This document shows, in pieces, positions 10,616 to 22,199 of a stretch of DNA of 62,079 nt. The notes under the pieces are model-generated. The model saw only the letters and a list, made by a program, of their open reading frames with translations, did not search any database and was not told the DNA's origin. A program made the position numbers and the translations under genes. Location: positions 1 through 62,079 of the forward strand of contig WPIO01000385.1 of NCBI GenBank assembly GCA_009760855.2, given 5' to 3'. Source of the DNA: Cristatella mucedo (Eukaryota; Bryozoa; Phylactolaemata; Cristatellidae). How positions within the stretch are numbered: the stretch's first letter is position 1; every line of letters starts with the position of its first letter.

Positions 10616-11329
10616 AAATACTGAGTTAACTCTATCCACCCGGTAGCGAATATTTCCAGCGAATACATCCATTTATACTACTCATGACTGATGGCCTGAG
10701 CGTCTTGAAAGCCGGAGTTTTCGTAGAGAAGTCGTGAAACCCAACTCGCTGTCGGGATGTATGTCGTGCGATATGAAGACTGACAACCTTAAAGGACATT
10801 TTTAGACGAAGTCACAGAGTCCTCGACATAATTTACGATCATAGTCTAGCGAGGCGGCAATGCGAGAGCGGTTGCACATGCACAAGTTGTAGCTGGCCGG
10901 GCTAGGGTTTTTAAATGTTTTCAGCCTAGGACGACATTCATGTAAAAGTACGGTGTGAGTGAGTAAGAGGCCCTCTAAGTCAGCTCCGATTGTGAAATGA
11001 CATTCACGATTCGTCTCTGAGCTATTGGTGTTGACGCGCTGGAATCGCTATGATGGCTAGCAGGCTATTTGTGAGTTTTGAAAAGTCCGTACGTGAAATA
11101 CGGAAGTGGCCCTAGCATTTGAGCTAATCTGTGCTTTAGCCTTTGTAGGCGTGACGTTGATGCATCTGGAAGCTTGCCACCCTCCGTCGCTCTCAACAGA
11201 CTTCTCTCTGCTACGGATATGAACTTTCTAACTTGAGACATGGCCGCTCTTCGATGCTGTGGTGTTCCACTGGCATGGCCAGCATGCATTGGTGCTACGC
11301 CTACTACCACTCAGCCGCGACTTGACTGT

Positions 11330-11905
11330 GCCACGTGAATGTGGTGGATCGTCTGTCTACTCCACACATCCACAAAAACGATATGGGCGTGAAGAGAATA
11401 TTGTGTACAGCCCCTAAAGCCGAAAAGCCCGCTTACGCTACGCATGCCGTATGCTAACAGACTCCATCTCACTTGAGCATGGAGGAGAAAAGGGAGAAGT
11501 AGATAGCTGAGTCATGAGGGCAGTCGAGGTAGTGAGTGGCGATGGAAGTAGCAGCTCAGGAAGCTGAAAAGTATGTGCTACACTCTGGCAGCAGAGAATG
11601 TGTTGTTGCATGGTAATGTGGAAGAGTTCCACATCTATCACCTGCAGAGCGAAAGCTTCGCTCGCCAACGTTCTGTAAGTAGGAACGGAACTGCCAACTG
11701 TGTTGTTCGTCGAGGACCTGAGGGCACGAAGAAGCTGAGACTGGTGCAGCAGTTCAGCTAGGTCTGAAAGTAACCGAGCCGTGGCTGGACTTCGGGTCAG
11801 CGTAAGAACGGGCGTTTGCACCAACGCATGCATTTGGACGACAGGTAGATCGATTGCACCCCCGAAAAGAAGCTGGGTCAAGCTTTAGAAGCGAGTGGCA
11901 TGCTG
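11330..11905 (-). mobile_element. LINE family A 3' part, decayed
   Basis: On the minus strand LAELLHQSQLLRALRS then SEAFALQVIDVELFH corresponds to LAELLHEFQPVRALRS and RSFSSAGPRLWNSL of the copy at 23141 (second part frame-shifted). The 3' tail (CGCCCATATCG..) points toward 11330. Confidence 0.65.
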
Positions 11906-13029
11906 AAGTGCTTATGAAAACTACGGAAAATGCGTGAGCACCTTTAGAACCGCTGTTTATAATGGGACTTGAGATTGCAGGTTGGGGCCCATTATTGTCG
12001 AAACGACCGGCAAAATGAGCTAAAAATGATCAGGCCAGTGCTTATGCCATCGTCGCGCTAATGGAGATTTGCCAAGTGAATCATCTCACCCCATAGCAGG
12101 AACTTACACGAGTATCCCTAAAACGCGACGGATCGCGATTGAAGCTAAGCAACTGGATGTCAACTACATTAGACCGGTTTTAGCGCCAGTGTAAGCAAGT
12201 TTTAATTCAGAATTGCTGTGCTGCCTATACTGCATTAACACAACGCCATGAGAACGGAGACGACTGCGGCCGCCCCCCCTGAGCGTCGGAGTTGAATCGC
12301 TTCCGGGTTATTTCACTGGTCCGGTGCCGTCCGGGCTTATTTTCGGGGCACGGGCATACACACCTGCAGGCAATTGCGAAGTAAATCTTTGACAACCGTT
12401 TTAGCTATAGGGTGGATTTGGAACTTTGTGGATTGCCAAGCCAGCCCGCTTTGGTAAGCAGCGGGCGTTTCACAGTTGAGGTCTTGGTCGATTCGCATTG
12501 GATCCTCTACGTTATTCCGGTGGGTCCAACATGCTGCTAATCATCATCCTTCGCCTCGCTAGCATCGCATTGACTAGCTAGGGATGGGCCTTGGCTTTCC
12601 CTAAACGTTCTTACTAGGCCATCGTTCGCACACCCATCCAGTGGATCTCGCTGCAGCGATTATGTCACCCGCAATTTCAAGCACTGGGCCCTAACGCCTG
12701 CCTCCCAAACTCGTTGCGTCAAGTCTGTGCCCCCCCCCATGCTAAGCTCCCCGCGCACCTCTCTATGAATCGAATAAACTCCCCTACCAAGCGCGATTCG
12801 CTCTGCTATGCTCTTAGCCTTAGTTGGTGAGCTCGGCCCCTAGTCAGATACGGGATGATACAATTACGTTTCTTTTATTCCTGCAAATAAGAGCCTTCTT
12901 TAAGCGTGAAGGATTGCTCTCGAGCCTAACTCCGATGCCTACGCCAACTACGGCCCTCCGATAAGACCATCGCTGTAAGTAGTCGTGCAGTCTAACCATG
13001 CCCACTCACACGTGCTATATAATATATAT
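11906..13029. other. Unit 1 internal sequence without gene
   Basis: About 11906-12130 aligns with 27440-27660, and about 12280-12340 (CGCTTCCGGGTTATTTCACTGG) with 27928-27950. The remainder shows nothing recognisable. Confidence 0.35.
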
Positions 13030-13260
13030 GTCCTTTATAAAGCGCCCTAGAAGCCTTATCTCTTTTCTAGGCGCTTTACATTGGCTGCACAGAAGATCAA
13101 ATCACACAAAAATAATGAATGATTAGTAAAAGTCGGGCTTGAAAAACAAACGACGACTAAGATATATGTGTAGGGTGACATGACAGGTTCACATGCAAAT
13201 GTGTTAGTTGTCAGACTGTAAAACTTCTGCCCCCAGCCATACCTTATTAAGGTCCGATTG
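13030..13260 (-). mobile_element. LINE family B 3' end
   Basis: TAAAGCGCCCTAGAAGCC..TTTTCTAGGCGCTTTACATT is the terminal hairpin in reverse. GGCTTGAAAAACAAACGAC and GGGTGACATGACAGG match the reverse complement of 8440-8510. Confidence 0.6.
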
Positions 13261-14150
13261 GTTGAATATCTGCCAACAGAACAAAAAAAAGACTGAAGGG
13301 CATAAATCGAACCAACAATAAGCCGTGGTTCAAGGTATATGACCCACATTTCTTTGGTGGCAACGTCCGTCATTCGAGCCATTGTGACGGAGTGCCACGC
13401 ACTTTTAGAAATCGACTAATAAATAGTGCCGCCTGCGTAGCGCGCACCCTGTGTAGTTACAACAGCAGCACTTGCGCGTACTGTGCTAAAACACACGAGG
13501 GCTTCGGCTGTGGGGGGCGGGGGGTGATGGACAAGAGAGGTACATGGAGAAGCCACAGCTTCCTCTTGATTTCGCAGCACTGCCCCATTTTAAAAACCCC
13601 TTTCACCGCACCCCCCTGCAGAGATTTTCCTCCGCCACTGCTTGCACAACGTTTTGGCTAGCTTCAGGGGTTGTTTTAGAAGAGCCAAGTGGCAGCCGCA
13701 GGCTCTGGACAAGCTGTCCCATATGGTTGCATGCCCTCTAATGTACGTGAAATCCTCAGCGCCAATTAATTTTAGCTGTCATTTCCTTGAATTACCTCGC
13801 GAACGTGGTGCTTTTTTTTGTAGTGTCCTTATAATTGGTGCCGTACCGCAAGAGTATAATATCGCGTGAGAGTCCCTCTTTAGGAGCTCGCCTCCGGAGA
13901 GGAACAACGACATTAAAACAAGTGCCAATTCTTACCTCTCTCTCAGTTGGTAAGTCGGTGGAGGTACAACGAAAATGCACTCAATCAAAAAACAAACAAA
14001 AAAAGACAAAACTCCACACAAAGTGCAAAAACAAACCAGACGCAAAAAACAAAAAAGACTCTTTCCTCGAGGGGATTTTGACCCAACTGATCGCTTTGTC
14101 ACATCATCAAAGACCTACCACCATGGCTGACGATCACCGACAGCTGACTC
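13261..14150. other. Unit 1 insertion, anonymous
   Basis: Contains A-rich sequence at 13980-14060 (AAAAAACAAACAAAAAAAGA) that could be a retroposon tail. Frames 13392-13661 and 13835-14182 show no domain. Confidence 0.3.
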
Positions 14151-14479
14151 GCTGCTACTGCTGGCTGACGCCGAGGAGGTGATCGCTATGACCTGTACTT
14201 TTTAACTGCTTTTAACTGTTTTATTTGATGTTACGGGTGCTGCTAGCAGCATCTATGGTGACTTCATTGCCAATGAATGGCTCTGCTGTACCTGCCCCGA
14301 CTCGCTTTATTATGCTAACTGTGCTCTCGGTTACAGGCAGTGGCTGGCTAGATGCCTCAGCCGATCTCTTTCCGACTTCCCCTTGAAGTCATTCACAATG
14401 GTATAGTGGTCGCCAAACTTCACATCGGAATTAGGTGTAAGATGAAAGTTGTGAACGTGTTTTCTTGTTTTCTAATAGC

Positions 14480-15365
14480 CGCTTGCATCTTAAAACTTAC
14501 TTACTATTTATGGGCAAACCAAGTGTGATTCACAAATTTTGGAAAAGGCTGAAGCTCAAAAATTGGCTCTGCCAACATATCTCCGTGAATCAGTTCCAAA
14601 TCTAGGTTCATGTTCCAAAAGTGACCCTCTTGTTAGACCGACCACATCAGCTCCACAATAAATCTGCCTACTTTCAGCTTCATAACATTACTAAAATTCG
14701 GTTTTGTTAGATATGGGATACCACGTCTTAGTTTGGTCCATGCATTTGTGACATCCCGTCTTGACTTCATGTACTCACTGCTTGCTGCCTACCGGCAGGT
14801 GCAATCAGGCGATTACAGCTGGTGCAAACTCATCAGCTAGGCTTGTCTGTCGTGAGCGTCGCAGTTGTCACATCAACCACTTCTCGCCAACCTGCACTGG
14901 CTACCAGTCAAGCAACGGATTGACTCCAAGGCTTGTCGTTCACTTTTAGGGCACTTTCATTCTTTGGCTCTAGGCTATCTCAGATCTACTCCCCCCCCAG
15001 GCCAACCCATCGTATTATCCGCTTTTCGGAATCCAGCAATTTACCAATACCTCGTACAAACCTCAAATCCTTTGGAGACCATCCATTTTGAGTTGGTAAG
15101 CTCCCAAAGCCTGGAACTCACTCCCGACTTGCTTCAGAACATCCCCTGACTTGACCACATTGAAAAAGAACTTAAAAACACCTATTTAGGACAGCATTTG
15201 GTGGGTCCTTGTGATTCGTCTTTCTTGTGCCGGTCCTTATGCGTGCTGACACTGTGCATGTTGCCAATGACCACATTTGCATGCTGACTCTGTGCATGTC
15301 ACTCCTAACCATGCTATTCACGCTGTTTACCAAGCATGATATCACTCATAATTCAATCACGTTTT
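14480..15365 (+). mobile_element. LINE family B C-terminal ORF and 3' UTR
   Basis: Frames read SARLVCRERRSCHINHFS, NLHWLPVKQRIDSKA, FRALSFFGSRLSQIYSPP and SSQSLELTPDLLQNIP, the usual order at the CR1/L2 reverse-transcriptase C terminus, with shifts between them. The 3' UTR motifs CTGACACTGTGCATGTTGCC and CACTCCTAACCATG follow. The terminal hairpin is missing here. Confidence 0.7.
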
Positions 15366-15714
15366 TCTTTGATGCAACGAAGGAAGCAGTCGAGAGCTGA
15401 GCTACTTTGTCAGCCAATTCATTGCTGCTGTCATTACACCCACCATTAGTTACAAGCGGCAGCTGCGACTTGGCTGGCGATTGAGCCAAGAAGGGAGGCG
15501 CTCTGTGGCGGCTACTGTGGTAGTGCGGCATGGCAGCATCGCCATTAGCATCGAGCATTGCAGGAGCTCAAAGACCGGCACGTCTGGAACGACGCTGAGA
15601 AAAGGAATAGGTACAAGCACGGTTGACCTGCAAAAACATGACGAACGGCCTGCGTCCCTGCCATTTGCTGGAACTCGAAAAAACCCTGCACGAGTCGAGG
15701 CCTTGGGAAGCTTA

Positions 15715-15815
15715 GATTTTCTGCCAATAAATAATAAAAATAATAATAATGCACTTAATAAAGCGCCCTCAGCCGAACTCTCTCTCTTCCTAGGCACTTT
15801 ACATTTGCCAACTAA
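15715..15815 (-). mobile_element. LINE family B terminal hairpin and ATT tail
   Basis: AATAATAATAATGCACTTAATAAAGCGCCC..CTCTTCCTAGGCACTTTACATTTGC is the reverse complement of the 8540-8620 terminus. Confidence 0.6.
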
Positions 15816-16309
15816 TCGTTTTGCATTCTCGTCGACTTTGATGCGTGTAGTTCCGACAGATCCCCAAAGTGCACCGATCCTCTTGCACCCAATCCGAGGT
15901 CGTCTGTCATCGACATCCAGTGGCCTCTATGGTAAGGGCACTGAATTTTCTGCCGCTCACTGACCACCTTGCTGGATTAACTATTCTGAAAAGAGAAATA
16001 ACTAGAAAGGCTGCCGATTTCCTCATTGTTTTCCAGAGTGCCATGTTTCTGGCGAAACCAATAGAAATTGGTCAGAAACTCCACACAACTATTACGCGTA
16101 CTGCTGCTGCTTGAAAACGTTTTTTTTTGACGTCCAAACGACAACAATGACTGCGGCTCAGCCTGTACACTCAATAGCTGTCAAGAGGTTTTTCTTATAT
16201 GCACGTTTGTAGATAAATACTGAATAGTTTTAAGTTGGAGGTGACAAAAGTTATTTTGTGTTAGTGTGAGCCAGGACTGGCACAATGCCAGCCTCAACAA
16301 ACCAGCCGA

Positions 16310-16400
16310 ACCTCAACAGCTTTCTACGGCTTTCTGCAGCCACCATCGCCACAGCGGCTCTGCCTCCTCCCACCCGTCCTCTACCCGTAGTTGGGCACTG
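16310..16400 (+). promoter_or_regulatory. Degenerate promoter copy (unit 1)
   Basis: AGCTTTCTACGGCTTTCTGCAGCCACC matches sequence at 50730-50760, followed by CACCCGTCCTC in place of CACCCGTCTTGTTTAC. The TGTTTAC and TATA boxes are gone. Confidence 0.35.
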
Positions 16401-16595
16401 TCGCAGCTGTGGGCTACTTTTTTAGGAAGAATTGTTGCCTGGGGTCACTTAAACGGGTTGTGGACCAACAGTGTCGGTGACAGTAAAGGCTGCTTCCTGG
16501 ATTTTATCGTAGACAAAATACTCTAAAATACTCTTTATGTTAGGCACCATCTTATGACATTAGTGTCAGGCTCCTCCTAAAGCGGCCGCCCTCTG

Positions 16596-16840
16596 CCCGA
16601 AGCTATCCGGACGTGGGGCCACTAGGCCCGAGCTATCAACGTGGGGCCACTAGGCCCGAAGCTATCCGGACGCGGGGCCACTAGGCCCGAAGCTATCCGG
16701 ACGCGGGGCCACTAGGCCCGAAGCTATCCGGACGTGGGGCCACTGGAGCCGAAGCTATCCGGACGTGGGGCCACTGGAGCCGAAGCTATCCGGACGTGGG
16801 GCCACTGGAGCCGAAGCTATCCTGACGTGAGGCCACCGGA
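16596..16840. repeat. 31-bp minisatellite, eight units
   Basis: Units such as GAAGCTATCCGGACGTGGGG plus CCACTAGGCCC repeat eight times; the second is 28 bp. Early units end CTAGG and later ones CTGGA, indicating ordered growth. It sits inside the intron-equivalent part of unit 1. Confidence 0.9.
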
Positions 16841-17179
16841 AGAGCCGCGATGACCCAGGATTTTGGGTGTTGGCATTGGATCGCCGGTTGGATCGGAAAT
16901 TCAAGTACCAACGCGAAGAGGCCAGCCGCAGGTTTCGACAATTGCCTGAAGTGAGTTCGCTTCGCTGAAAGGGCGGAAGTGGCAGCTGGGAGGCGTTTAA
17001 AGAGCTGCCTTCGTCGGAAATTGTCCGTAATATAGTTCTCGCTCATGTCGGTATGCCCGGCTCTGCCGCGTCAGTGCAGTGGTCAGGCTCCCAGCAAGCC
17101 TGGTAGTGGGAAGTAATTGTGGCTAAGCAGAGTGCCAGCTCTCTCGAATTAACTGCACGTATGATAATGATCTAAGCTG

Positions 17180-17300
17180 CATCATCCGTTTTCTACCCCC
17201 AACCCCCGGCACAAAAACAGCAACAATTTCAGGCGCTTGCACAGCAACAGCAACAATCGAACGTAAGACGGGCGACAAGCAGCACCGTACGAAGCGGCCG
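17180..17300 (+). pseudogene. Eroded exon-2 remnant of the peptide precursor (unit 1)
   Basis: GCATCATCCGTTTTCTACCCCC resembles GCATCCTACGTTTTCTGTTCAG in front of exon 2 at 51276. AACAGCAACAAT runs follow, and further on a GGCCGGCGTCTGCCGATCG stretch like that downstream of the unit 4 gene. No open frame survives. Intron-like sequence upstream (16840-17030) aligns by eye with introns of units 3 and 4. No exon 1 was found between 16400 and 16600. Confidence 0.35.
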
Positions 17301-17569
17301 AGTTCTACTGGCCGGCGTCTGCCGATCGAACGTTGCCCGCAGCAGCGGCGTCTGTTTATGAACCAGAGCCAGCATGGCACGAATCTATTTGTTGCTTATC
17401 TGTCCGGCATCGAAAATAAAAGAAAACCATACCAGCTGCTTGAGCTAGTTCCGCCGTTCGCTTCTTAAGCTGAAACATAACCTTGTTCCGAGTTGCATTC
17501 CATGCGACAATCAGCTTTCTTTTCCAACCGGAAAACCTGCAAGCCGCAAAGAAATTGCAGCAGCAGAAA

Positions 17570-17775
17570 GTGGGGAGAGACTATCGTTGGGTGGAGAAAT
17601 CTTTCGGGATTGCGATCGTTTCGATGACGCGGTGGCTTGCTGGATCGGAGGAAGCGATGGCCCTCCTCTTTCCCGGCCCCTCCCTAAGGACGGGCAGACC
17701 CGCAGCCACGACTGCAGCTGCTGCTTACTACTACACCGGATGCAGGTAGTACGTACCTACTATTATTAAGTCTTT
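17570..17775 (+). repeat. Interspersed repeat D, copy in inverted orientation
   Basis: GATTGCGATCGTTTCGATGACGCGGTGGCTTGCTGGATCGGAGGAAG matches the reverse complement of 28805-28860 (ATTGCGACGGTTGCGACGGT..). It has a 60-codon frame (17587-17769) with DAVACWIGGSDGPP, similar to AAVACLIGGSGGPP in the copy at 28674. Nature unknown. Confidence 0.55.
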
Positions 17776-17814
17776 TCTAATAGTGAGCTGCAATAAGTAT
17801 GTCTCAAGCCACGA

Positions 17815-18075
17815 TCTTGTGGGTGTGGTACTCATTCGCATTCGGTAGCTAACAGACTTCGTCTCACGCAACAAAGAGAAAGTGGGAGGCATAGCAGAGT
17901 CAGGAGAGCAGTTGAGGTTGGCGGCAGCATAGACGTAGCAGCTCAGGACCGCTGAAAGAGATGTACCATAGCCGGCGGTAGGAGAGTAGTTGTCGTTGCG
18001 TAAGAATTGTGGAAGCAAGTTCCACAGTCTAGGACCTGCAGAGCTAAAGCTTCTATCGCCAATAGTCTTTAAACA
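17815..18075 (-). mobile_element. LINE family A 3' ORF end
   Basis: Minus frame LPQFLRNDNYSPTAGYG, LSAVLSCYVYAAANLNCSPD and PTFSLLRETKSVSYRM is the family A C-terminal extension seen also at 32335-32510. Confidence 0.7.
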
Positions 18076-19429
18076 TTAGTGAAAGTGCTGACTTTCTGCC
18101 ACTCACTGACCACCTTGCTGATTCTGAGTGATGCTGGGACAAGAACTTAAACAAAGGCAGCCTATTTTGTCACTCGTTTTCCGGGTTGTATGCTATTATG
18201 AATATTTCCTGAAAAACAATAGAAATTCTTCAGCAACCAACTATTACGCGTATACTGCTGCATTCACACATTTCGACGTTCAAACGATGACCATGTGCAC
18301 TCGTACCTGTCAAAACGGTTTTCGTTTACAGGAATTTGTATATATGATACTGAACATTTACTAAGTTGGAGACACCCGCGCGTGGTGTCAAAACAATATA
18401 GGCTCATTTCCAGTGCTTGACTGACGGAAAGAACGCCAGCTTGACGGCATTTTATGGCTAGTCGTCAGCATAGCCTATTACTATGTCCTCTACCAAGCAG
18501 TGGCATTCAGCGTTATCGCAGCTTGTGAGACACTAATATCTTTGCATAGTGGCTGAGTATCGGTCAAGTTCGTAGCGGCTTAGTGTACATGTGCATATGT
18601 GCAGATGCATACCCTGCCGCCATAGCTAGAAACACATAAGCGACCGTCAAGTAGGTTATGTCCCGAGGTCAAACTGACTTTTTTAAAGTTTTTGTCCCCG
18701 TTTAAAAAAACTTCCATACTTTATCGCTTTTCACGCACTGATAACAACTAGTGCAGTCTGACGGGTCTTGCTGCTCACCAAGAAAGAGGACGCAACCGTT
18801 CACGAGTGGCCGATGGAGCACTGGAACGGCTCGTGCAGAGCGACGCCTGCAGCGGTCTTACAGGAAGGGATAATCGAAGCGTATAATGCAGAAGACAGAT
18901 GGAGCTGCATCGCTGCCCTAACCGGATTCTGAGTCCGGGCAGCCGTCGCCTTGTCACCGAGTGTTAAGCTTATTAGAGTCATCGGGACTAAAGCAGCTTG
19001 AGTCGGCAGTGTAGCGGCTCTGCTGCTTGCCGCAAATCCAAGGCCAGGACACATTCAGGCGCCGGTTGGGAGAGCGGTTGCTAGTGCATTCCTCCCATTT
19101 GTGAACTCTCACAGAACAAAATGAAAACGACGGAGGCTGACGACGTTCACTTCTACTGTGCACGAACTACCAGAACACTCATTCGATACCTAACATTGCT
19201 AGCTGGTAAGCACCGCTGTCATTATGGGAGACCCTCATAGGTTTGCTTAACGATTTGCCAAATTGATGCGAGCACGACTATTGTTATTTATATATATTGA
19301 AATTAAAATTGTCAGGGAAAACTCCCGGATCACAGCCACTTCGGTCGCCGCAGTCATTTCTGCTATTTCAGCCGTCCTAAAAATAAGGTCTTCTGACTCG
19401 ACTTGCCATGAACGGTGTGCCACAAGTGT

Positions 19430-19432
19430 GTT

Positions 19433-19464
<32 letters not shown>

Positions 19465-19512
19465 CGTGTGTGCGTGCGTGCGTGCGTGCGCATGTGTGTC
19501 TGCATGTGCACT
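19430..19512. repeat. GT/TGCG microsatellite
   Basis: TGTGTGTG with GTGCGTGCGTGC interruptions; the frames across it are artefacts. Confidence 0.85.
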
Positions 19513-19871
19513 GGGTCAGCTTTCAGGCTAGCCGCGATATTAGCCCTTGCCTCAGTGGGTCTTACTAGGGCACCTAGAGCAACCGAAACGGGCGGACTAG
19601 CCAAGAAGAATTGGGTAGGGGGACAAATTAGTTAACCGGGAGCAGAGCGAGGCGTCAGTTTGACAGCGAGATCCGCTAAGGTTAGAATGGAGCTTGGTTA
19701 GACAAAGAGCGGTCAGGATGTGGACCGACTACTGTACTTCACTAGACAAAGAGCGAAAGGATGGCAAGCTGGCGGAGGAGCCATCTAATAAATTACTGGC
19801 AGACGCGAATAGGCCGAGGACGGACACCGAGAGCTAGGGTCCGACAAAATAGCTGCTACGCTCATGGTCAA

Positions 19872-19981
<110 letters not shown>

Positions 19982-20562
19982 AGCTAAGTGCAACTTAGAC
20001 TGCACAGTTGTGTTCTGCCGGCTACTCAGTTAGCCGCTCATATCTCATATCTTGACGTGCTATAGCGGTCCGCCTTCGGGAACGGGACCCACTGCTAGCG
20101 CCGCAGGCGGGTGATGGCCTATTGTAGTCGGGCTTCGGGAGTTCTCACACAGTTAACTCCGTCGGTCCGGTGCAAAGCGCTTGCGCAGGCGCGTAACCAC
20201 TACTAACAGGCCCACAATAAACTGTTGCTTTCGGCACCCAGTTGTGGCCGCCTGCGTTTTAACCGCACTGCAGCGCTGCACTACACCGTCCACTGGTAGA
20301 GAACCGGGGGACGAGCTTCTGCGCGGTTACACATGTATTGCCTGGCACTTCCAGCGAAATGAAATCTCAAAACAATTATATGCAGTTGCAAATAGGTGCC
20401 CTCCTAGTCGGTGAAGCTTACCGAAAAGTGACTCAGCAAAAACCAGAGGCGAAGTTGACGAACAAATGGCATAAGTTTGATTTTTAGCTTTCGCTTGTGC
20501 GTATTTGAGTCTTTGCTCTTACTCTAGCACTTGTGTTTGTGTGAGTGTGCCAGTTCGCTCGT

Positions 20563-20586
20563 GCACATTGTGTGTGTGTGTGTGTG
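20563..20586. repeat. Short GT microsatellite upstream of unit 2 promoter
   Basis: TTGTGTGTGTGTGTGTGCACC. It occupies the position held by larger GT arrays upstream of units 3 and 4. Confidence 0.8.
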
Positions 20587-20861
20587 CACCAGGGCGTGCA
20601 AGGAGCGTGGGTGAGTGCAAGAGTGCGAGAATGAGAGCTCTTTGGTTTTCCTGTCCTGACGTTCCCTGTAAAAACAGGCACCATGCCGCAGCTAGGATAT
20701 AGGTCAGCCCTGACGTAGATGGCAGCCCCACCACCAGAGCCCCGCCTTAGTGCCTAGTGCTCAGGAAGTCGTCATAAGCCACAGCGACCACGCCCACTCA
20801 TCTTGTTTCGTCGAGATTGAGGCTTATCAGGTTAGGCTGCAGCTAGTTTGGGTGCGTAACC

Positions 20862-20928
20862 ATGTCGACCAGTGCGACGCTCCTCGCTGCTCTCGTGATC
20901 GTGTCCGTCTGTGCAATCACGAATGTCG
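20862..20928 (+). CDS. Signal-peptide exon 1 of peptide precursor (unit 2)
   Basis: Sixty-seven bases, exactly as long as exon 1 at 33404, translating to MSTSATLLAALVIVSVCAIT then NV, with one base left over (phase 1) before a GTAAGT donor at 20929. Substitutions against the intact copy are largely conservative and keep a signal-peptide core, which suggests past or present selection. The upstream TATA box is degraded (CTTATCAGG near 20822) and the forkhead-like TGTTTAC box reads TGTTTCG, so expression may be weak. The expected partner exon is 2.2 kb downstream and has been replaced by LINE sequence (23141-23817). The intron is enlarged by an AT-rich insertion (about 21100-21590) and a Mutator-like insertion (about 21700-22500). 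Confidence 0.6.
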
Positions 20929-21699
20929 GTAAGTTAGTGAACGAGTTACCAAGCGAATAAATTCTTAAGTATGCATAATTTAGAGCGGTCACTGTTTTTT
21001 TTCGCTGCTTGCCAAATCTTTCATTAAGGCTTACCATCATGTGTCACTTGCTGCTTGTTGGCTACATTCATCTGGGTCGGTGACTGTAGCGGCTGGTTCC
21101 AGGTTTTTATTAAATATATATCGAATATAGCAAAAGTATAATTATGGTAGAAATATAGAGCAAATAAAGCAAAAATTATTATGGTATTTACGCACTTTCG
21201 ATACATTATTACTGTTCTGCATCCCACCTCAAAGGCTAGAATAGTAAATTTCGTGTAACAGTAGCTTGAAACTGTCTCGCACAAAGCTGAAAAATTTAAA
21301 TCAAACTTTTTGACTGTGCTTAATCACTGTCAGCTTAGTGCAGCCGCCGCCTGGCAGCAGTATTGCATCGCATCAGAAACAGCAATCGACTGAATAACTG
21401 CTGCATGACGGTATTATGCAATGTGATGCAGCATTTGGCATATTTAGGATGCTGCTGCTGTCCTACTAGATACATTAACATCGTAGACCGAAGAAATGAA
21501 TCATATCAAATACTTTCAAAGCGATAGTGAATAAAAAAATTATCGTTTGTTCCTGTTCAGCACACGTACGTGGTACAGGTTAAGGCCTTATTTTAGTCAG
21601 TAATGGTTTCAATGTTGACCAGTGTTATCGGCGGTGCAGCGGCACATAGGTTATGCAACCTTTTCTGGCAGAGCCCGGCCACTCCCTCCTTGAAGCTAG

Positions 21700-22199
21700 A
21701 TCCTGCTCTTCCTAGCCCAACGCTCCTAGCAGCATAAATTGCCTGAATGTTCAGGGGCAGCTCAGGCTCTGTCGACCTAACACGACCTTGCTTGGCAACC
21801 TTCACCTTCTCACTGCCTTCTTCATTTGCAGCTCGCAAGGCTTTCATCTCTTCCCTGCTAGGGGACGGATAGAAAGGCATGTTAACTTGACTATTTTTGC
21901 AAATGCGGCCTACATCTAAGTACAAGCGTACTCGCAAGACCCACTAGGTCAGTTTCCCAACAATTGACTTTGCTATTACAAGCCGGGCACCGAGCGAAAG
22001 CCATCAACGCCGTAGCCAGTGCGGCAACATCAAAAAGACGACTTCCAAAAATAAAAGTATCACCCTCGTTCTGTTCTTTCTCTTTCACTACCCGTGGTTT
22101 TTTGGGTGTGGGCGTGGCGACACCACCCACGGGTCTAACCGGCAGTACCTGCTGTCGTCCACGTTTGCGAGGGCTGCTCGATTCCCCTACACTACTCAC
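21700..22199 (-). pseudogene. Mutator-like transposase N-terminal fragment, frameshifted
   Basis: Two overlapping minus-strand frames. The first (22199 down to 21891) has a basic start, SPRKRGRQQ and PTPKKPRVVKEK, then CPAC and VGLASTLVLRC, like a zinc-ribbon module. The second continues with CKNSQVNMPFYPSP and LPLNIQAIYAARSVGLGRAG. The order CxxC, GLAS..L.C, then N-x-x-A-x-x-A-R-x-x-G-x-G is what I recall of Mutator-type transposase proteins common in invertebrate genomes. A shift of one base separates the two parts near 21900. Past about 21700 the frame runs into intron sequence shared with units 3 and 4, so the element is truncated there. No DDE catalytic core is present. The assignment rests on motif memory only. 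Confidence 0.45.

Larger units (their letters stand above)
11150..17400. repeat. Segmental duplication unit 1
   Basis: Colinear with units 3 and 4 by eye: 11180-11330 with 26660-26850 and 45050-45210; LINE A with LINE A; 11880-12130 with 27420-27660; 14150-14440 with 29440-29750 and 47880-48070; 15380-16260 with 29790-30540; 16270-17300 with the peptide gene region. Shared marker strings include GCATGCATTGGTGCTACGCC (11281 and 26795). Heavy divergence and insertions, including LINE B copies, separate the blocks. Confidence 0.55.

Noticed and set aside
16596-16840. CRISPR-like array of 31-bp repeats
   Set aside because: Units abut without spacers, in a eukaryotic context; it is a minisatellite.
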